Shown here: positions 28,057-36,673 of the stretch, in pieces
Layout: each line of letters opens with the position of its first letter
Position numbering within the stretch: position 1 is the first letter of the stretch
Assembly: GCF_015553625.1 (NCBI RefSeq)
Contig: NZ_JADNGY010000004.1
Span: forward strand, 1-64,000
Direction: 5' to 3'
From: Streptococcus australis
Lineage (GTDB): Bacteria; Bacillota; Bacilli; Lactobacillales; Streptococcaceae
Length of the DNA stretch: 64,000 bases
The notes under the pieces: generated by a model
Seen by the model: only the letters and a program-made list of their open reading frames with translations
Databases searched by the model: none
What the model was told of the DNA's origin: nothing
Translations under genes and position numbers: made by a program

Positions 28057-28905
28057 ATGCACAATAATTTACTAGTCCTTCAGTCAGACTTTGGTCTGGT
28101 AGATGGGGCTGTCTCTGCTATGATCGGGGTTGCTTTAGAGGAATCACCAACCCTCAAGATACACCACTTGACCCATGACATTACCCCTTATAATATCTTT
28201 GAAGGAAGTTACCGCCTCTTTCAAACGGTGGATTACTGGCCAGAAGGAACAACCTTTGTCTCTGTCGTTGATCCAGGTGTCGGCTCTAAACGAAAGAGCG
28301 TTGTAGCCAAAACAGCGAAGAATCAATACATTGTCACTCCGGATAATGGAACCCTATCTTTCATCAAGAAACATGTAGGGATTGTTGCTATCCGTGAGAT
28401 TTCAGAGGTCAAAAACCGTCGGGCCAATACAGAGTTTTCTTATACCTTCCACGGGCGTGATGTCTATGCCTATACAGGAGCTAAGTTGGCCAGTGGGCAT
28501 ATCAGCTTTGAGGAAGTGGGGCCAGAGCTCAGTGTTGAACATATTGTAGAAATTCCTGTGGTGGAGACTGTTATAGAGGACAATCTTGTCAAAGGAGCCG
28601 TTGACATCTTGGATGTGCGCTTTGGTTCTCTTTGGACCTCGATTACTCGGGAAGAGTTTAATCATTTGGAACCCGCATTTGGGGAACGCTTTGAAGTAAC
28701 CATTTATAACAATGACATGCTGGTTTACCAAAACCAAGTGACCTATGGTAAGTCCTTCGCCGATGTGCGGATTGGACAGCCAATCCTTTATATCAATTCC
28801 CTCTACCGTGTTGGTCTTGCCATCAACCAGGGATCCTTTGCCAAGGCCTATAATGTAGGAGTTGGGGCTTCTTGGCATATTGAAATTAGAAAAATGGAAA
28901 ATTAA
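28057..28905 (+). CDS. SAM hydroxide adenosyltransferase (DUF62 family)
   Basis: DUF62-family enzyme of 282 residues. Visible motifs are VLQSDFGLVDGAVSAM (N-terminal SAM-binding Asp), VSVVDPGVGSKRKSV (Asp and Arg of the water-activating set) and YTFHGRDVYAYTGAKL (His), with a C-terminal beta barrel (about 175-282). Characterised non-halogenating relatives convert SAM and water to adenosine and methionine; the longer loop of true fluorinases is not seen. It sits between two ECF S-component genes downstream of the methionine transporter, suggesting that imported or internal SAM is split for its methionine and adenosine (inference). Confidence 0.88.
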   Translation: MHNNLLVLQSDFGLVDGAVSAMIGVALEESPTLKIHHLTHDITPYNIFEGSYRLFQTVDYWPEGTTFVSVVDPGVGSKRKSVVAKTAKNQYIVTPDNGTLSFIKKHVGIVAIREISEVKNRRANTEFSYTFHGRDVYAYTGAKLASGHISFEEVGPELSVEHIVEIPVVETVIEDNLVKGAVDILDVRFGSLWTSITREEFNHLEPAFGERFEVTIYNNDMLVYQNQVTYGKSFADVRIGQPILYINSLYRVGLAINQGSFAKAYNVGVGASWHIEIRKMEN

Positions 28906-28918
28906 TAGGAGATAAAAA

Positions 28919-29470
28919 ATGAAACAAAAACAAGCTTTTTCAATTAAGGATGTTGTAGCTATTGGGGTTGGAGCAGCCCTCTTTGTCGTGATTGCAATGA
29001 TTCCAATTCCGGCACCTGCTCCAAATACAAATATTCAGTTGCAATACGCTCTTCAAGCCCTCTTTAGTGTGATTTTTGGTCCGATTGTTGGTTTCTTGAT
29101 GGGCTTAATCGGTCATGCTATTAAAGATGCCATGACCTATGGCCTCTGGTGGACTTGGATTATTTCTAGTGGCTTGTTTGGTCTCTTTGTTGGTTTGTTC
29201 CGCAAACAAATCGGTAACCTCAAAGGAGAAGTGACCAAGAAAGAATTGATCGTCTTTAACGTTGTTCAAGTCATTGCCAACTTGCTTATTTGGGGATTGA
29301 TTGCACCGATTGGAGATGTGATGATCTACAAAGAAAGTGCTAACAAGGTCTTTCTTCAGGGAGTTGTAGCAGGTTCTGTTAATGCTTTGACAGTTGCTAT
29401 TGCAGGTTCTCTTCTCTTGATTGCCTATGCCCGTACCCAAACAAAAGATGGAAGTTTATCTAAAGATTAA
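28919..29470 (+). CDS. ECF transporter S component, UPF0397 family
   Basis: Membrane protein of 183 residues with about five or six helices. The pattern [38 protein letters not shown] and [17 protein letters not shown] is typical of UPF0397, an S-component family of ECF vitamin/nucleoside-type importers sometimes labelled riboflavin-related without proof. In pneumococcus, from memory, the family member lies directly before a fused ECF ATPase and a T subunit; here those two genes are 8.4 kb away. It ends the met-DUF62 unit and is followed by a strong terminator. Confidence 0.85.
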   Translation: MKQKQAFSIKDVVAIGVGAALFVVIAMIPIPAPAPNTNIQLQYALQALFSVIFGPIVGFLMGLIGHAIKDAMTYGLWWTWIISSGLFGLFVGLFRKQIGNLKGEVTKKELIVFNVVQVIANLLIWGLIAPIGDVMIYKESANKVFLQGVVAGSVNALTVAIAGSLLLIAYARTQTKDGSLSKD

Positions 29471-29481
29471 TAGAAAATAAG

Positions 29482-29512
29482 AAAAAAAGCCTGGGAATCC
29501 AGGCTTTTTTTG
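29482..29512 (+). terminator. Terminator of the met/ECF-S operon
   Basis: AAAAAAGCCTGG gaat CCAGGCTTTTTTT: a perfect stem with A and T flanks, able to work on both strands. Confidence 0.92.
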
Positions 29513-29550
29513 TGTATCGAAAATATTTTTTACAAAATGTAAGATATATA

Positions 29551-29578
29551 TTGCAAAATAGAAAATATAGTGTATAAT
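29551..29578 (+). promoter_or_regulatory. Promoter of the XRE regulator module
   Basis: TTGCAA (29551-29556) and TATAAT (29573-29578) are spaced by 16. The upstream sequence is very AT-rich. Confidence 0.7.
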
Positions 29579-29608
29579 ATAGCTATAAAAACAAGAAAGG
29601 AAAAGCAT

Positions 29609-29803
29609 GTGGCGAAAAATCTCAAATTAAAAATGGCCCGGGTCGAGCATGATATGACCCAGGGGGATCTTGCAGATGCCATCGGAGTGACGCGCCAGAC
29701 CATTGGCTTGATCGAGGCAGGGAAATACAATCCGACCCTCAGCCTCTGCCTGGCAATTTGTAAGGCCTTGGATAAGACACTGGATCAACTGTTCTGGGAG
29801 TAA
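29609..29803 (+). CDS. Small XRE-family (HTH_3) transcriptional regulator
   Basis: Protein of 64 residues that is almost entirely a Cro/C1 helix-turn-helix: [42 protein letters not shown], ending in [14 protein letters not shown] at 29609 is chosen because AAAGGA precedes it and it gives the usual 64-66 residue length; the more distal in-frame ATG lies inside the promoter. Such small regulators usually control the membrane-protein genes that follow them, here two genes in tandem. Confidence 0.88.
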   Translation: MAKNLKLKMARVEHDMTQGDLADAIGVTRQTIGLIEAGKYNPTLSLCLAICKALDKTLDQLFWE

Positions 29804-29832
29804 CAGTTTTTAACAATAGAAAGAGGAATCAT

Positions 29833-30312
29833 ATGAAACAAAAGAAAGAACCAATTGTAAAAGATGAACGGACCATGCTGATTGATGGAAAAATTGCAGG
29901 GGAACTTGTTCTTGGAATGACCTGCTTTATTGCAGTATCCGCCTTTGTGAAGGCTAGTATCCTGGACTTGGACCTACTAGCCTATATGCCAGAGCTCATT
30001 CTCTTGATTGCCATAGGAGCTTATGCCCTTGTCAGAAGGATTAGTTCTGGGATTGATGTTCGAGATATGTTAGACAAAGACAGCTGGTTCAGTCGCATTG
30101 GCTCAGGTATCTTATTTGCCCTATTCGTGATCGCAACGGATGTGATTGGAAAGCGGGAAACGATGAGCTTTATGCTTAGTCCTAAGTATCTGCTCAAAAT
30201 CGTCCTTGCCATTTTAGTCTTTGCCCTTCTGACTTATTTGTTAGAAAAACCACTCGCCTTCATTAATCGGAAAAAACAGAAGAAGATCGAGGCAGAGTTA
30301 GAGGAGGAATAG
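29833..30312 (+). CDS. Membrane protein of the XRE-linked pair, first gene
   Basis: Unassigned protein of 159 residues. A charged N-terminus (MKQKKEPIVKDERTMLIDGK) is followed by four hydrophobic segments (about 23-43, 49-68, 89-107 and 118-138) and a Lys/Glu-rich tail (RKKQKKIEAELEEE). It resembles the DUF6773-type proteins often found after small XRE regulators, though I cannot confirm this. The next gene's ribosome binding site lies within its Glu codons (GAGGAGGAA), so the two are coupled. Confidence 0.8.
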   Translation: MKQKKEPIVKDERTMLIDGKIAGELVLGMTCFIAVSAFVKASILDLDLLAYMPELILLIAIGAYALVRRISSGIDVRDMLDKDSWFSRIGSGILFALFVIATDVIGKRETMSFMLSPKYLLKIVLAILVFALLTYLLEKPLAFINRKKQKKIEAELEEE

Positions 30313-30804
30313 ATGAGATTACACTTAATGAACAAACAAATCATAGATGAACGAGAAGAAGGACTCGCCAATAAGGCTGGTGCTGAAACAGCTGGATTTC
30401 TGTTTCTTGCCTTAACCGTTTTTAGTGTGGGGTCTATATTTACTTCTCAGGTCGGTCTAAGTCCAATCATGGTAGTGAGCTTACTCATTGTCTCAGGAAT
30501 TTATTATGCTGTTCGTTGTCAACGATTGGGCGTACGGTTTATCAGCTATAGCTACCTAAATCTAACAGGTGTTATAGTAGTGACCTGTATTCTTTCCTTA
30601 TTCATCTGGACTCAGAATTATCAATTAAATCAAACCATCTATCAGTCTAATCCCTTCCATTCAAAATTCTTGCTAGTCCTTCCCATCACCTTTCTCCTGA
30701 ATCTTCCGATTGTATGGGGGATGAATTTCCTTGTGATGCTCCTTGCAAAAGTAGAGAAGAAACGCTATGAAGACTATCTGGACCAGTTGGAGATGGAAGA
30801 GTAA
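30313..30804 (+). CDS. Membrane protein of the XRE-linked pair, second gene
   Basis: Protein of 163 residues with the same plan as its neighbour: a charged N-terminus containing DEREEGLANKAGAETAG, four hydrophobic segments (about 28-44, 50-66, 81-97 and 117-142) and an acidic tail (LDQLEMEE). The shared IIDERE/VKDERT motif near the start suggests the two are diverged paralogues. The ATG comes directly after the TAG of the first gene. No transport or enzyme motif is visible. Confidence 0.8.
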   Translation: MRLHLMNKQIIDEREEGLANKAGAETAGFLFLALTVFSVGSIFTSQVGLSPIMVVSLLIVSGIYYAVRCQRLGVRFISYSYLNLTGVIVVTCILSLFIWTQNYQLNQTIYQSNPFHSKFLLVLPITFLLNLPIVWGMNFLVMLLAKVEKKRYEDYLDQLEMEE

Positions 30805-30944
30805 GCGGAGAAACTCTAAGATCATTTATATTGTTAAAACTGGGATAAGCTAGATTCTTCTCTCTCATAGATTTTGAAATCTGTTTATTTGTAAAAAATG
30901 AGCTATAATATAAGAAATTGAATATAAGCAAAATGAGGTTGTGG

Positions 30945-31799
30945 ATGAAAAATTTAGGCTTAGTTTTTAAAACAATGAGAAAATCAAGAAAGCTATCATT
31001 AGCTGAGGCTACAGGGGGACTTTTTTCAATTTCAATGCTATCAAGATTTGAGAATGGCCAAGCGGAGATGTCTGCCGAAAAATTGAGAGAATGCCTAGAA
31101 AATATCTATTTGCAAATGGGAGAATTTGAATTTATGGTTTCTGAATTTCAACCCTCTGAGATTGAAGAGCTGCATTGGAAGTTGACAAAATATCGTTCCC
31201 CCCTTCAAAAGCAAGCGCTAGAGGTGCTACTAGCCGAACAGAAACAGAAATTTTTAACTAGTTCAAAAAAACAGTTTTACAGATTAAATACAATATGGAT
31301 TAAAGCTGTATTATCAGCATCAATTGAGGATTATGAAGTTCCAAAGGAAGATATTGATTTTTTAACAAATTACTTATTTTCTACTGAAATTTGGGCACGC
31401 TATGAATTACTTCTATTTTCAGAAACAGCTCATTTATTTGACAGTCAATTATACCTTTCCTATTGTCAAGAAATGCTAAAACGATCTTCGTTCTTTCGGC
31501 ATAATAATCTAAATGACAATTTGATTCATACGATGTTAGTAAATGGACTTTTTCATGCAACTAAGGAACACAATTTTTTAGAAAGTACACTATTTGAACA
31601 TTTACTTTCAGAACATTTTGCAGATACACGAGATGCATTTATGAGAATAATGGAGAAGATAGCTAGGGGGTATCATCAATTAGAAGAAGGTAATAGTAGA
31701 GGTAAACAAGAAATTGAACAAGGAATTTTAATATTTGAACAATTAGGATATCTTGAACAAGTTAATTATTTTAAAGAAGTTTTTAAAGACAAGTTATAA
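30945..31799 (+). CDS. Rgg/GadR/MutR-family transcriptional regulator (cassette 1)
   Basis: Rgg-type regulator of 284 residues: N-terminal HTH (LGLVFKTMRKSRKLSLAEATGGLFSISMLSRFENGQ, about 3-40) and a long helical TPR-like C-terminal domain (about 70-284) that in known members binds a short hydrophobic peptide pheromone. The start at 30945 follows GAGG; an in-frame ATG 27 bases upstream is also possible. The gene is markedly more AT-rich than its flanks. It is paralogous to 46250-47110 (shared FS.SMLSRFE.G). No obvious SHP-type peptide gene is seen beside it. A terminator follows. Confidence 0.9.
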   Translation: MKNLGLVFKTMRKSRKLSLAEATGGLFSISMLSRFENGQAEMSAEKLRECLENIYLQMGEFEFMVSEFQPSEIEELHWKLTKYRSPLQKQALEVLLAEQKQKFLTSSKKQFYRLNTIWIKAVLSASIEDYEVPKEDIDFLTNYLFSTEIWARYELLLFSETAHLFDSQLYLSYCQEMLKRSSFFRHNNLNDNLIHTMLVNGLFHATKEHNFLESTLFEHLLSEHFADTRDAFMRIMEKIARGYHQLEEGNSRGKQEIEQGILIFEQLGYLEQVNYFKEVFKDKL

Positions 31800-31813
31800 A
31801 ATTGCTTATATTC

Positions 31814-31840
31814 AAAAAAGATGCGAAGGCATCTTTTTTT
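31814..31840 (+). terminator. Terminator after rgg of cassette 1
   Basis: AAAAAAGATGC gaag GCATCTTTTTTT is a perfect bidirectional hairpin lying between rgg and the small ORF. Confidence 0.88.
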
Positions 31841-31879
31841 GATAGTCTAATAACAAAGGTATTAGAAAGGAGATCGCAT

Positions 31880-32017
31880 ATGACTGCATTTGTTGAAAAA
31901 TTACGCAAATTGCCGATTCATTTATTTATCAATGCTTCATTTTACCTTTATTGTGAAAAAATTGACCTCGAGGACTTTTATCCCGTTTGGAGACGATATC
32001 TGGAGGTGGTAGAATGA
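31880..32017 (+). CDS. Small conserved protein between Rgg and MFS (cassette 1)
   Basis: Predicted 45-residue protein beginning MTAFVEKLRKLPIHLFINAS and ending in RRYLEVVE. AAAGGAGA lies eight bases before the ATG, stronger than for any upstream start. Its TGA overlaps the MFS ATG (ATGA, 32014-32017). A 58-residue protein at 45809-45985 occupies the same place in the second cassette and shares a K-L-x-(3)-HLF core followed by a YL element. It lacks a signal peptide and is too long and charged for a Rgg SHP pheromone. The function is unknown; it may be needed for coupled translation of the transporter. Confidence 0.65.
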   Translation: MTAFVEKLRKLPIHLFINASFYLYCEKIDLEDFYPVWRRYLEVVE

Positions 32018-33249
32018 ATCTTGTGAAAGAAAATCGATTTATTAGATATTCTATGATCGCAAATTTTTTTAACCAATTCGGTTCCTCCTTATATAATATT
32101 GTTTTCATTATATATGTAGCAACGACATTTCATTCTAAGTTATACATTAGTGTTGCAAATATGATTATTATGGTGCCCATATGTTTTCAACTTTGGATTG
32201 CACAAAAAGCAGATGAGACAGAATTTAAATCCAAATGGATCATTCGTATCGGATGGATTCAAGGTTGTTTCTTCTTCGTAATAGCGTTTCTAACTGGAAA
32301 GGTATCACTTTTTGCTTTTTCGATGATTTGTTTTTTAAATATCATATCGGATTGTTTATCTTGTTATCAAAGTTGTCTCTATACTCCAATTTTTAGTCAT
32401 CAAGTCCATGAAGAGCAATTGCTTGAGGCTTATTCCTTGAATAATATTATAGGTTATATTTGTGCAATTGGAGGACAAACTACTGGAGTTTGGATATTAA
32501 ATGCGACGCATCAACAATTTAAAGTAATAGCCATGTTAAATGCGATCAGTTTTATCATATCCTCTCTTATTTTTTGGTCCATAAAAGATGACTTAAGACA
32601 CGGACAAGCCTTGAAATCTTCCGAAACTACATTTCTTAACAAAATAAAAGCAACTTACCAATTGGCTATTCAAACATTTAATGAGAATGAAAAAGTATCT
32701 TTTAGATGGATGTTTGTTTGTATTGTTCTAATGAATGTATTGAGTACAGCAATATCTCCGATTTTATTGATTTACTATTTAGATCATTCACTTTTTAGGT
32801 TTTCCTATGGAGAGAGTATATTAGTATTACAGATCGTTGGACTAGTATTTGGAATTCTAGGAAATCTTCATCCAGAGGGATACTTTGCTCAAAAATCCTT
32901 AGTTTCAATCTTAAAAATGAGTACGGTAGTTCTTGTAGTTACAGGTTTAATTGGAATATTAAATTTACCGTCTATTTTTATTATTCTTTTAAGTGGAGGA
33001 GATGCCTTCTTAACAGGAAAATTTAATCCGAAATTAAGTGCATTTTGGGCAAAAAGTATTCCAGAATATCAATTAGCTCAGGTACGAACGCTTATTTCCA
33101 CCGTAGTAATGGCTTCAATTCCTTTAGGTACAGTAATCTTTTCAGTGTTAGCATCCTATTCAGTAAAGCTGAGCTGGTTTGTATTTTTTGGAGTATCAAT
33201 GGGAGTATTGATTTCAATTGTGGCATATAAAGGCAAAGAAGTTGATTAG
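32014..33249 (+). CDS. MFS transporter (cassette 1)
   Basis: Major facilitator-type protein of 411 residues with about 12 hydrophobic helices. The N-terminus (MNLVKENRFIRYSMIANFFNQFGSSLYNIVF) and the ICFLNIISDCLSCYQ stretch align with the minus-strand paralogue at 44595-45812 (IVCFLNIVSDCLSDYR). ATG at 32014 is supported by TGGAGGTGG and the ATGA overlap with the small ORF. It is AT-rich like its regulator. Probably an exporter controlled by the adjacent Rgg; substrate unknown. Confidence 0.88.
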   Translation: MNLVKENRFIRYSMIANFFNQFGSSLYNIVFIIYVATTFHSKLYISVANMIIMVPICFQLWIAQKADETEFKSKWIIRIGWIQGCFFFVIAFLTGKVSLFAFSMICFLNIISDCLSCYQSCLYTPIFSHQVHEEQLLEAYSLNNIIGYICAIGGQTTGVWILNATHQQFKVIAMLNAISFIISSLIFWSIKDDLRHGQALKSSETTFLNKIKATYQLAIQTFNENEKVSFRWMFVCIVLMNVLSTAISPILLIYYLDHSLFRFSYGESILVLQIVGLVFGILGNLHPEGYFAQKSLVSILKMSTVVLVVTGLIGILNLPSIFIILLSGGDAFLTGKFNPKLSAFWAKSIPEYQLAQVRTLISTVVMASIPLGTVIFSVLASYSVKLSWFVFFGVSMGVLISIVAYKGKEVD

Positions 33250-33363
33250 TATTCGGTACTTAGCTTTTTTCGGTCAAATAAATTGCATTCGTTTTCTTGG
33301 GAGAGTATACTGGTATAGTTGAATGAAAAATTCTGATAATTTAATCTTAGAAAAGAGAATCTT

Positions 33364-34347
33364 ATGGCAAAACCTATTCGTGTCTTACTTTACTATAAAT
33401 ATGTTCCCATCGAAAACGCAGAACAATTTGCGGCAGACCACTTGGCTTTCTGTAAGTCGATTGGCCTCAAAGGGCGTATCCTAGTCGCTGACGAAGGGAT
33501 TAACGGAACTGTTTCTGGCGACTACGAAACGACGCAAAAGTACATGGACTATGTTCACAGCCTTCCAGGTATGGAAGACCTCTGGTTCAAGATGGATGAG
33601 GAAGAAGAGCAAGCTTTCAAGAAGATGTTTGTTCGCTACAAAAAAGAAATCGTTCACCTTGGGTTAGAGGATGAAAACTTTGATGAGGACATCAACCCCC
33701 TTGAAACAACAGGTGCTTACTTGTCTCCAAAAGAGTTTAAAGAAGCTCTTCTAGACGAAGATACCGTTGTCCTTGATACTCGTAACGACTACGAGTACGA
33801 CCTTGGACACTTCCGTGGGGCTATCCGTCCAGATATTCGCAACTTCCGCGAGTTGCCACAATGGGTTCGTGATAACAAAGAAAAATTCATGGACAAACGG
33901 GTTGTAGTATACTGTACGGGTGGTGTCCGCTGTGAGAAATTCTCAGGCTGGATGGTCCGTGAAGGCTACAAAGATGTCGGCCAATTGCATGGTGGTATCG
34001 CAACTTACGGAAAAGATCCAGAAGTTCAAGGAGAACTGTGGGATGGGAAGATGTACGTCTTTGACGAGCGCATTGCGGTTGATGTTAACCATGTCGATCC
34101 AAGCGTTGTCGGAAAAGACTGGTTCGATGGTACGCCTTGCGAACGCTATGTCAACTGTGGAAATCCTTTCTGTAACCGTCGGATTTTGATTTCAGAAGAA
34201 AACGAAGACAAGTACCTCCGTGGTTGCTCACACGAGTGCCGTGTTCACCCACGCAATCGTTATGTTGAAGAACACAAGATGTCACAAGCAGAAGTTAGCG
34301 AGCGTTTGGCAGTTATCGGTGAGACGCTTGATGGAGAACCTGCATAA
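33364..34347 (+). CDS. trhO: tRNA uridine(34) hydroxylase TrhO (rhodanese-like)
   Basis: UPF0176/TrhO protein of 327 residues. The N-terminal acylphosphatase-like part ([32 protein letters not shown]) is followed by a rhodanese domain with the active-site loop [13 protein letters not shown] (Cys184) and a C-terminal cysteine-rich region ([15 protein letters not shown]...[12 protein letters not shown]) that may bind metal. Characterised relatives make 5-hydroxyuridine at tRNA position 34 in an oxygen-dependent way. It is a monocistronic gene with its own terminator. Confidence 0.94.
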   Translation: MAKPIRVLLYYKYVPIENAEQFAADHLAFCKSIGLKGRILVADEGINGTVSGDYETTQKYMDYVHSLPGMEDLWFKMDEEEEQAFKKMFVRYKKEIVHLGLEDENFDEDINPLETTGAYLSPKEFKEALLDEDTVVLDTRNDYEYDLGHFRGAIRPDIRNFRELPQWVRDNKEKFMDKRVVVYCTGGVRCEKFSGWMVREGYKDVGQLHGGIATYGKDPEVQGELWDGKMYVFDERIAVDVNHVDPSVVGKDWFDGTPCERYVNCGNPFCNRRILISEENEDKYLRGCSHECRVHPRNRYVEEHKMSQAEVSERLAVIGETLDGEPA

Positions 34348-34350
34348 GGT

Positions 34351-34377
34351 AAAAACAGCCCTTTGGCTGTTTTTTTA
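34351..34377 (+). terminator. Terminator after trhO
   Basis: AAAAACAGCC ctttGGCTGTTTTTTT: a short GC stem with A/T flanks, directly after the stop. Confidence 0.88.
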
Positions 34378-34439
34378 TATGGAAAATCATGAAAATTTGT
34401 GCTATAATTTGGTAAGCGATTACATAAAGGAGAAAACAA

Positions 34440-35339
34440 ATGTCAGTTGTGTTTTCAATTCGAAATAAAAAGAGTATGTTTGGCTATCAAAAAGTGATGC
34501 CGGCTAAAGATGTATTAAATTTGGTGGAGGGAGTGCTTACCTACAGTTTTGAGGAAGCCATGCTTAGTCGCTCTCTCAAAGATTTTCCAGCTATGATGTG
34601 TATCCGCTATGGAAAGAGCTGTTTGCCAATCATCCTTCGCTATCTGGATCAAGAGCATGCTTATCAGTTCATCCTTGCAGATTTTGCAACCCTTGAAGAT
34701 TGGCGACTCATCTTAGAATGGCTCAGTGCCCTAGCTCGCCAGTTGGGAAATGAGATTCACGATAATTTGGGGACCAGCTATGATGCAGATTCTATTTTCT
34801 CTTTTGACTATGAAACCTATTTGTTGAAGAATTTACAGAATTTAGAAAAAGAACCAGACCTTCATCAATACCAGCTTCAGGGATTTGCTCATCCTGTTAT
34901 CTTGGATCGTGAGCTCCTACGTCAAATCTTAGACTCTCCTCAACCTTTAGAGGAGTTCAGTCAAGTGGTTAAAAAGGTACAATACAGCTCTGCTTTCTTT
35001 AGTCAAGTCCGTTTCTACCGTCAGAACGAAACGGGAGACATCATTGGCAGTTACAGTCTAACAGAAGACACGGATACGGTTTTGCCACGTGTGCCTTTTG
35101 TGCCTGCAGAGTTTGTAGAGAAGGTCAATATGGATGAGGTCATCGACTGGAAAGTGAACTTAGTAGAAATCACTGGGAATCCCGATATGCCAGAGAGTTA
35201 TAAGCCGGTGGCAGCTGTGAATTTAGAAGCTCTACTGGATGCTTTGGACTCAAGTGAATTTGAATTATTGGATGCCAATCAAATTGAAATCAAAAAATTG
35301 TCCAAGGAACGCTTGTTGCAATTGGCCCAACTCGAATAA
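34440..35339 (+). CDS. DUF4299-like cytoplasmic protein, function unknown
   Basis: Soluble protein of 299 residues without signal peptide or membrane segment. The start (MSVVFSIRNKKSMFGYQKVMPAKDVL) and the later FSFDYETYLLKNLQNLEKEP resemble the streptococcal DUF4299 group, as far as I can judge by eye. It is acidic overall, rich in Leu and Glu, with no catalytic motif. An extended -10 (TGCTATAAT, 34400-34408) and AAAGGAGA precede it. It is convergent with the uracil permease, with a shared hairpin between. Confidence 0.8.
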   Translation: MSVVFSIRNKKSMFGYQKVMPAKDVLNLVEGVLTYSFEEAMLSRSLKDFPAMMCIRYGKSCLPIILRYLDQEHAYQFILADFATLEDWRLILEWLSALARQLGNEIHDNLGTSYDADSIFSFDYETYLLKNLQNLEKEPDLHQYQLQGFAHPVILDRELLRQILDSPQPLEEFSQVVKKVQYSSAFFSQVRFYRQNETGDIIGSYSLTEDTDTVLPRVPFVPAEFVEKVNMDEVIDWKVNLVEITGNPDMPESYKPVAAVNLEALLDALDSSEFELLDANQIEIKKLSKERLLQLAQLE

Positions 35340-35370
35340 AAAAAGTTCTCAATTCTGAGAACTTTTTTTG
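35338..35370. terminator. Bidirectional terminator between convergent genes
   Basis: AAAAAAGTTCTCA attc TGAGAACTTTTTTT serves the DUF4299-like gene on the plus strand and the uracil permease on the minus strand. Confidence 0.9.
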
Positions 35371-36651
35371 TTAGTTTGATTCGTGTGGCAAGATCAAGTT
35401 GAGGATGATTCCTGTCATAGCTGAGAGAGCTGTTCCTGCCAGGGTCACTGGACCGAGTTTCAGTGTTGCTCCACCAAGTCCAAGAACCAACATGGCACTT
35501 GCAATAATTAGGTTGCGCATCAAGCTGAAGTCAACACGTTCTTTGATTAAGACTTTCAAACCGTTACTTGCGATCACCCCGTAGAGAAGGATGGACATCC
35601 CACCGAGAACAGAGTTTGGAATGGTAGAAATGAGAGCAGTAAATTTACCAAAGAAGCTCAAAGAAAGAGCGATCAAGGCAGCATTTCGGATAACGGAAAC
35701 AGAAGCAATACGAGTCATCCCAATCACTCCTGTATTTTCTCCATAAGTGGTATTAGCTGGACCACCAAGAAAGGCCGATACAGAAGTTGCAATTCCGTCA
35801 CCAAGAAGGGTACGGTGAAGTCCCGGTTGTTTCAAGAATTGACGGCCACAGATTTGGCTAAGTACTGTATGGTCACCGATATGTTCTGAAATCGTTACGA
35901 TAGCGATTGGCAAGATGGCGATGGTTTCAGGACCAAAATACAAGTTGTATTGTTTGAAGGCACCACCTGTGTTGAAAGGAAGATAGAAGCCAGGAATCTC
36001 AAACCAGTTAGCCTTGAGGACTGGTTTGAAGTCAACCAAGCCCAAGCAGACTGCGAAGACATAGCCACCGATAATGGCAAAGAGGAAAGGAATTATTTTG
36101 AAGAAGCCTTTTCCTTTGGTGTTGATGAAGGCAGCGATCAGGAAGGTCACGACAGCGACAAGGGCATTTTTCCAGTCTCCCCCTTCGACAAAACCGGCGT
36201 TCTTAACAGCTGATCCTGCAAGCCCTAAACCAATGACGATGATCATAGGTCCAATAACAACGGCAGGAAGCAATTTGTCAATCCAGCGAGTGCCAGCAAC
36301 TTTAACCCCTGCAGCAACAAGCACGTAGATCAGACCAGTCAGAATAACCCCAGTTTGTGCTGCATCGACTTTTCCGCCCATTTCCTTCATCGCCAAAGCC
36401 ATAGCGGTGATAAAGGCGAATGAAGAGCCGAGGTAAACAGGGACTTTAAAGCCGGTACAAGTCATATAAATCAGTGTCCCAACCCCTGATGCAAAGAGGG
36501 CAACGGATACGGGCATGCCCAAGATGAGTGGTACCAGGATGGTTGCCCCAAACATGGCGAAAACGTGTTGGAAACTTAATAAGATTCCTTTTAGGGGTGC
36601 CGGACTTTGGTCGACATCCAGGAGCAAATCAACAGTTGATTCTTCTTTCAT
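35371..36651 (-). CDS. uraA: Uracil permease (NCS2/UraA family)
   Basis: Nucleobase-cation symporter of 426 residues with the 14-segment UraA fold. GILLSFQHVFAMFGATILVPLI, the GSSFAFI half-helix loop, and SEHIGDHTVLSQI with GDGIATSVSAFLGGPANTTYGENTG in the second half are the substrate-site motifs of the uracil branch. The start at 36651 follows GAGG; 12 further in-frame residues upstream overlap the leader. The 5' region holds a PyrR-type attenuator, which strongly supports a pyrimidine substrate rather than xanthine. Confidence 0.94.
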   Translation of the reverse strand: MKEESTVDLLLDVDQSPAPLKGILLSFQHVFAMFGATILVPLILGMPVSVALFASGVGTLIYMTCTGFKVPVYLGSSFAFITAMALAMKEMGGKVDAAQTGVILTGLIYVLVAAGVKVAGTRWIDKLLPAVVIGPMIIVIGLGLAGSAVKNAGFVEGGDWKNALVAVVTFLIAAFINTKGKGFFKIIPFLFAIIGGYVFAVCLGLVDFKPVLKANWFEIPGFYLPFNTGGAFKQYNLYFGPETIAILPIAIVTISEHIGDHTVLSQICGRQFLKQPGLHRTLLGDGIATSVSAFLGGPANTTYGENTGVIGMTRIASVSVIRNAALIALSLSFFGKFTALISTIPNSVLGGMSILLYGVIASNGLKVLIKERVDFSLMRNLIIASAMLVLGLGGATLKLGPVTLAGTALSAMTGIILNLILPHESN

Positions 36652-36673
36652 AATAACCTCACTTTTGGGCACC

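Noticed and set aside
30686-30931. SHP-type pheromone gene near Rgg of cassette 1 on the minus strand
   Set aside because: The only frame begins with TTG, is longer than SHP genes and is not followed by a typical hydrophobic C-terminal peptide.
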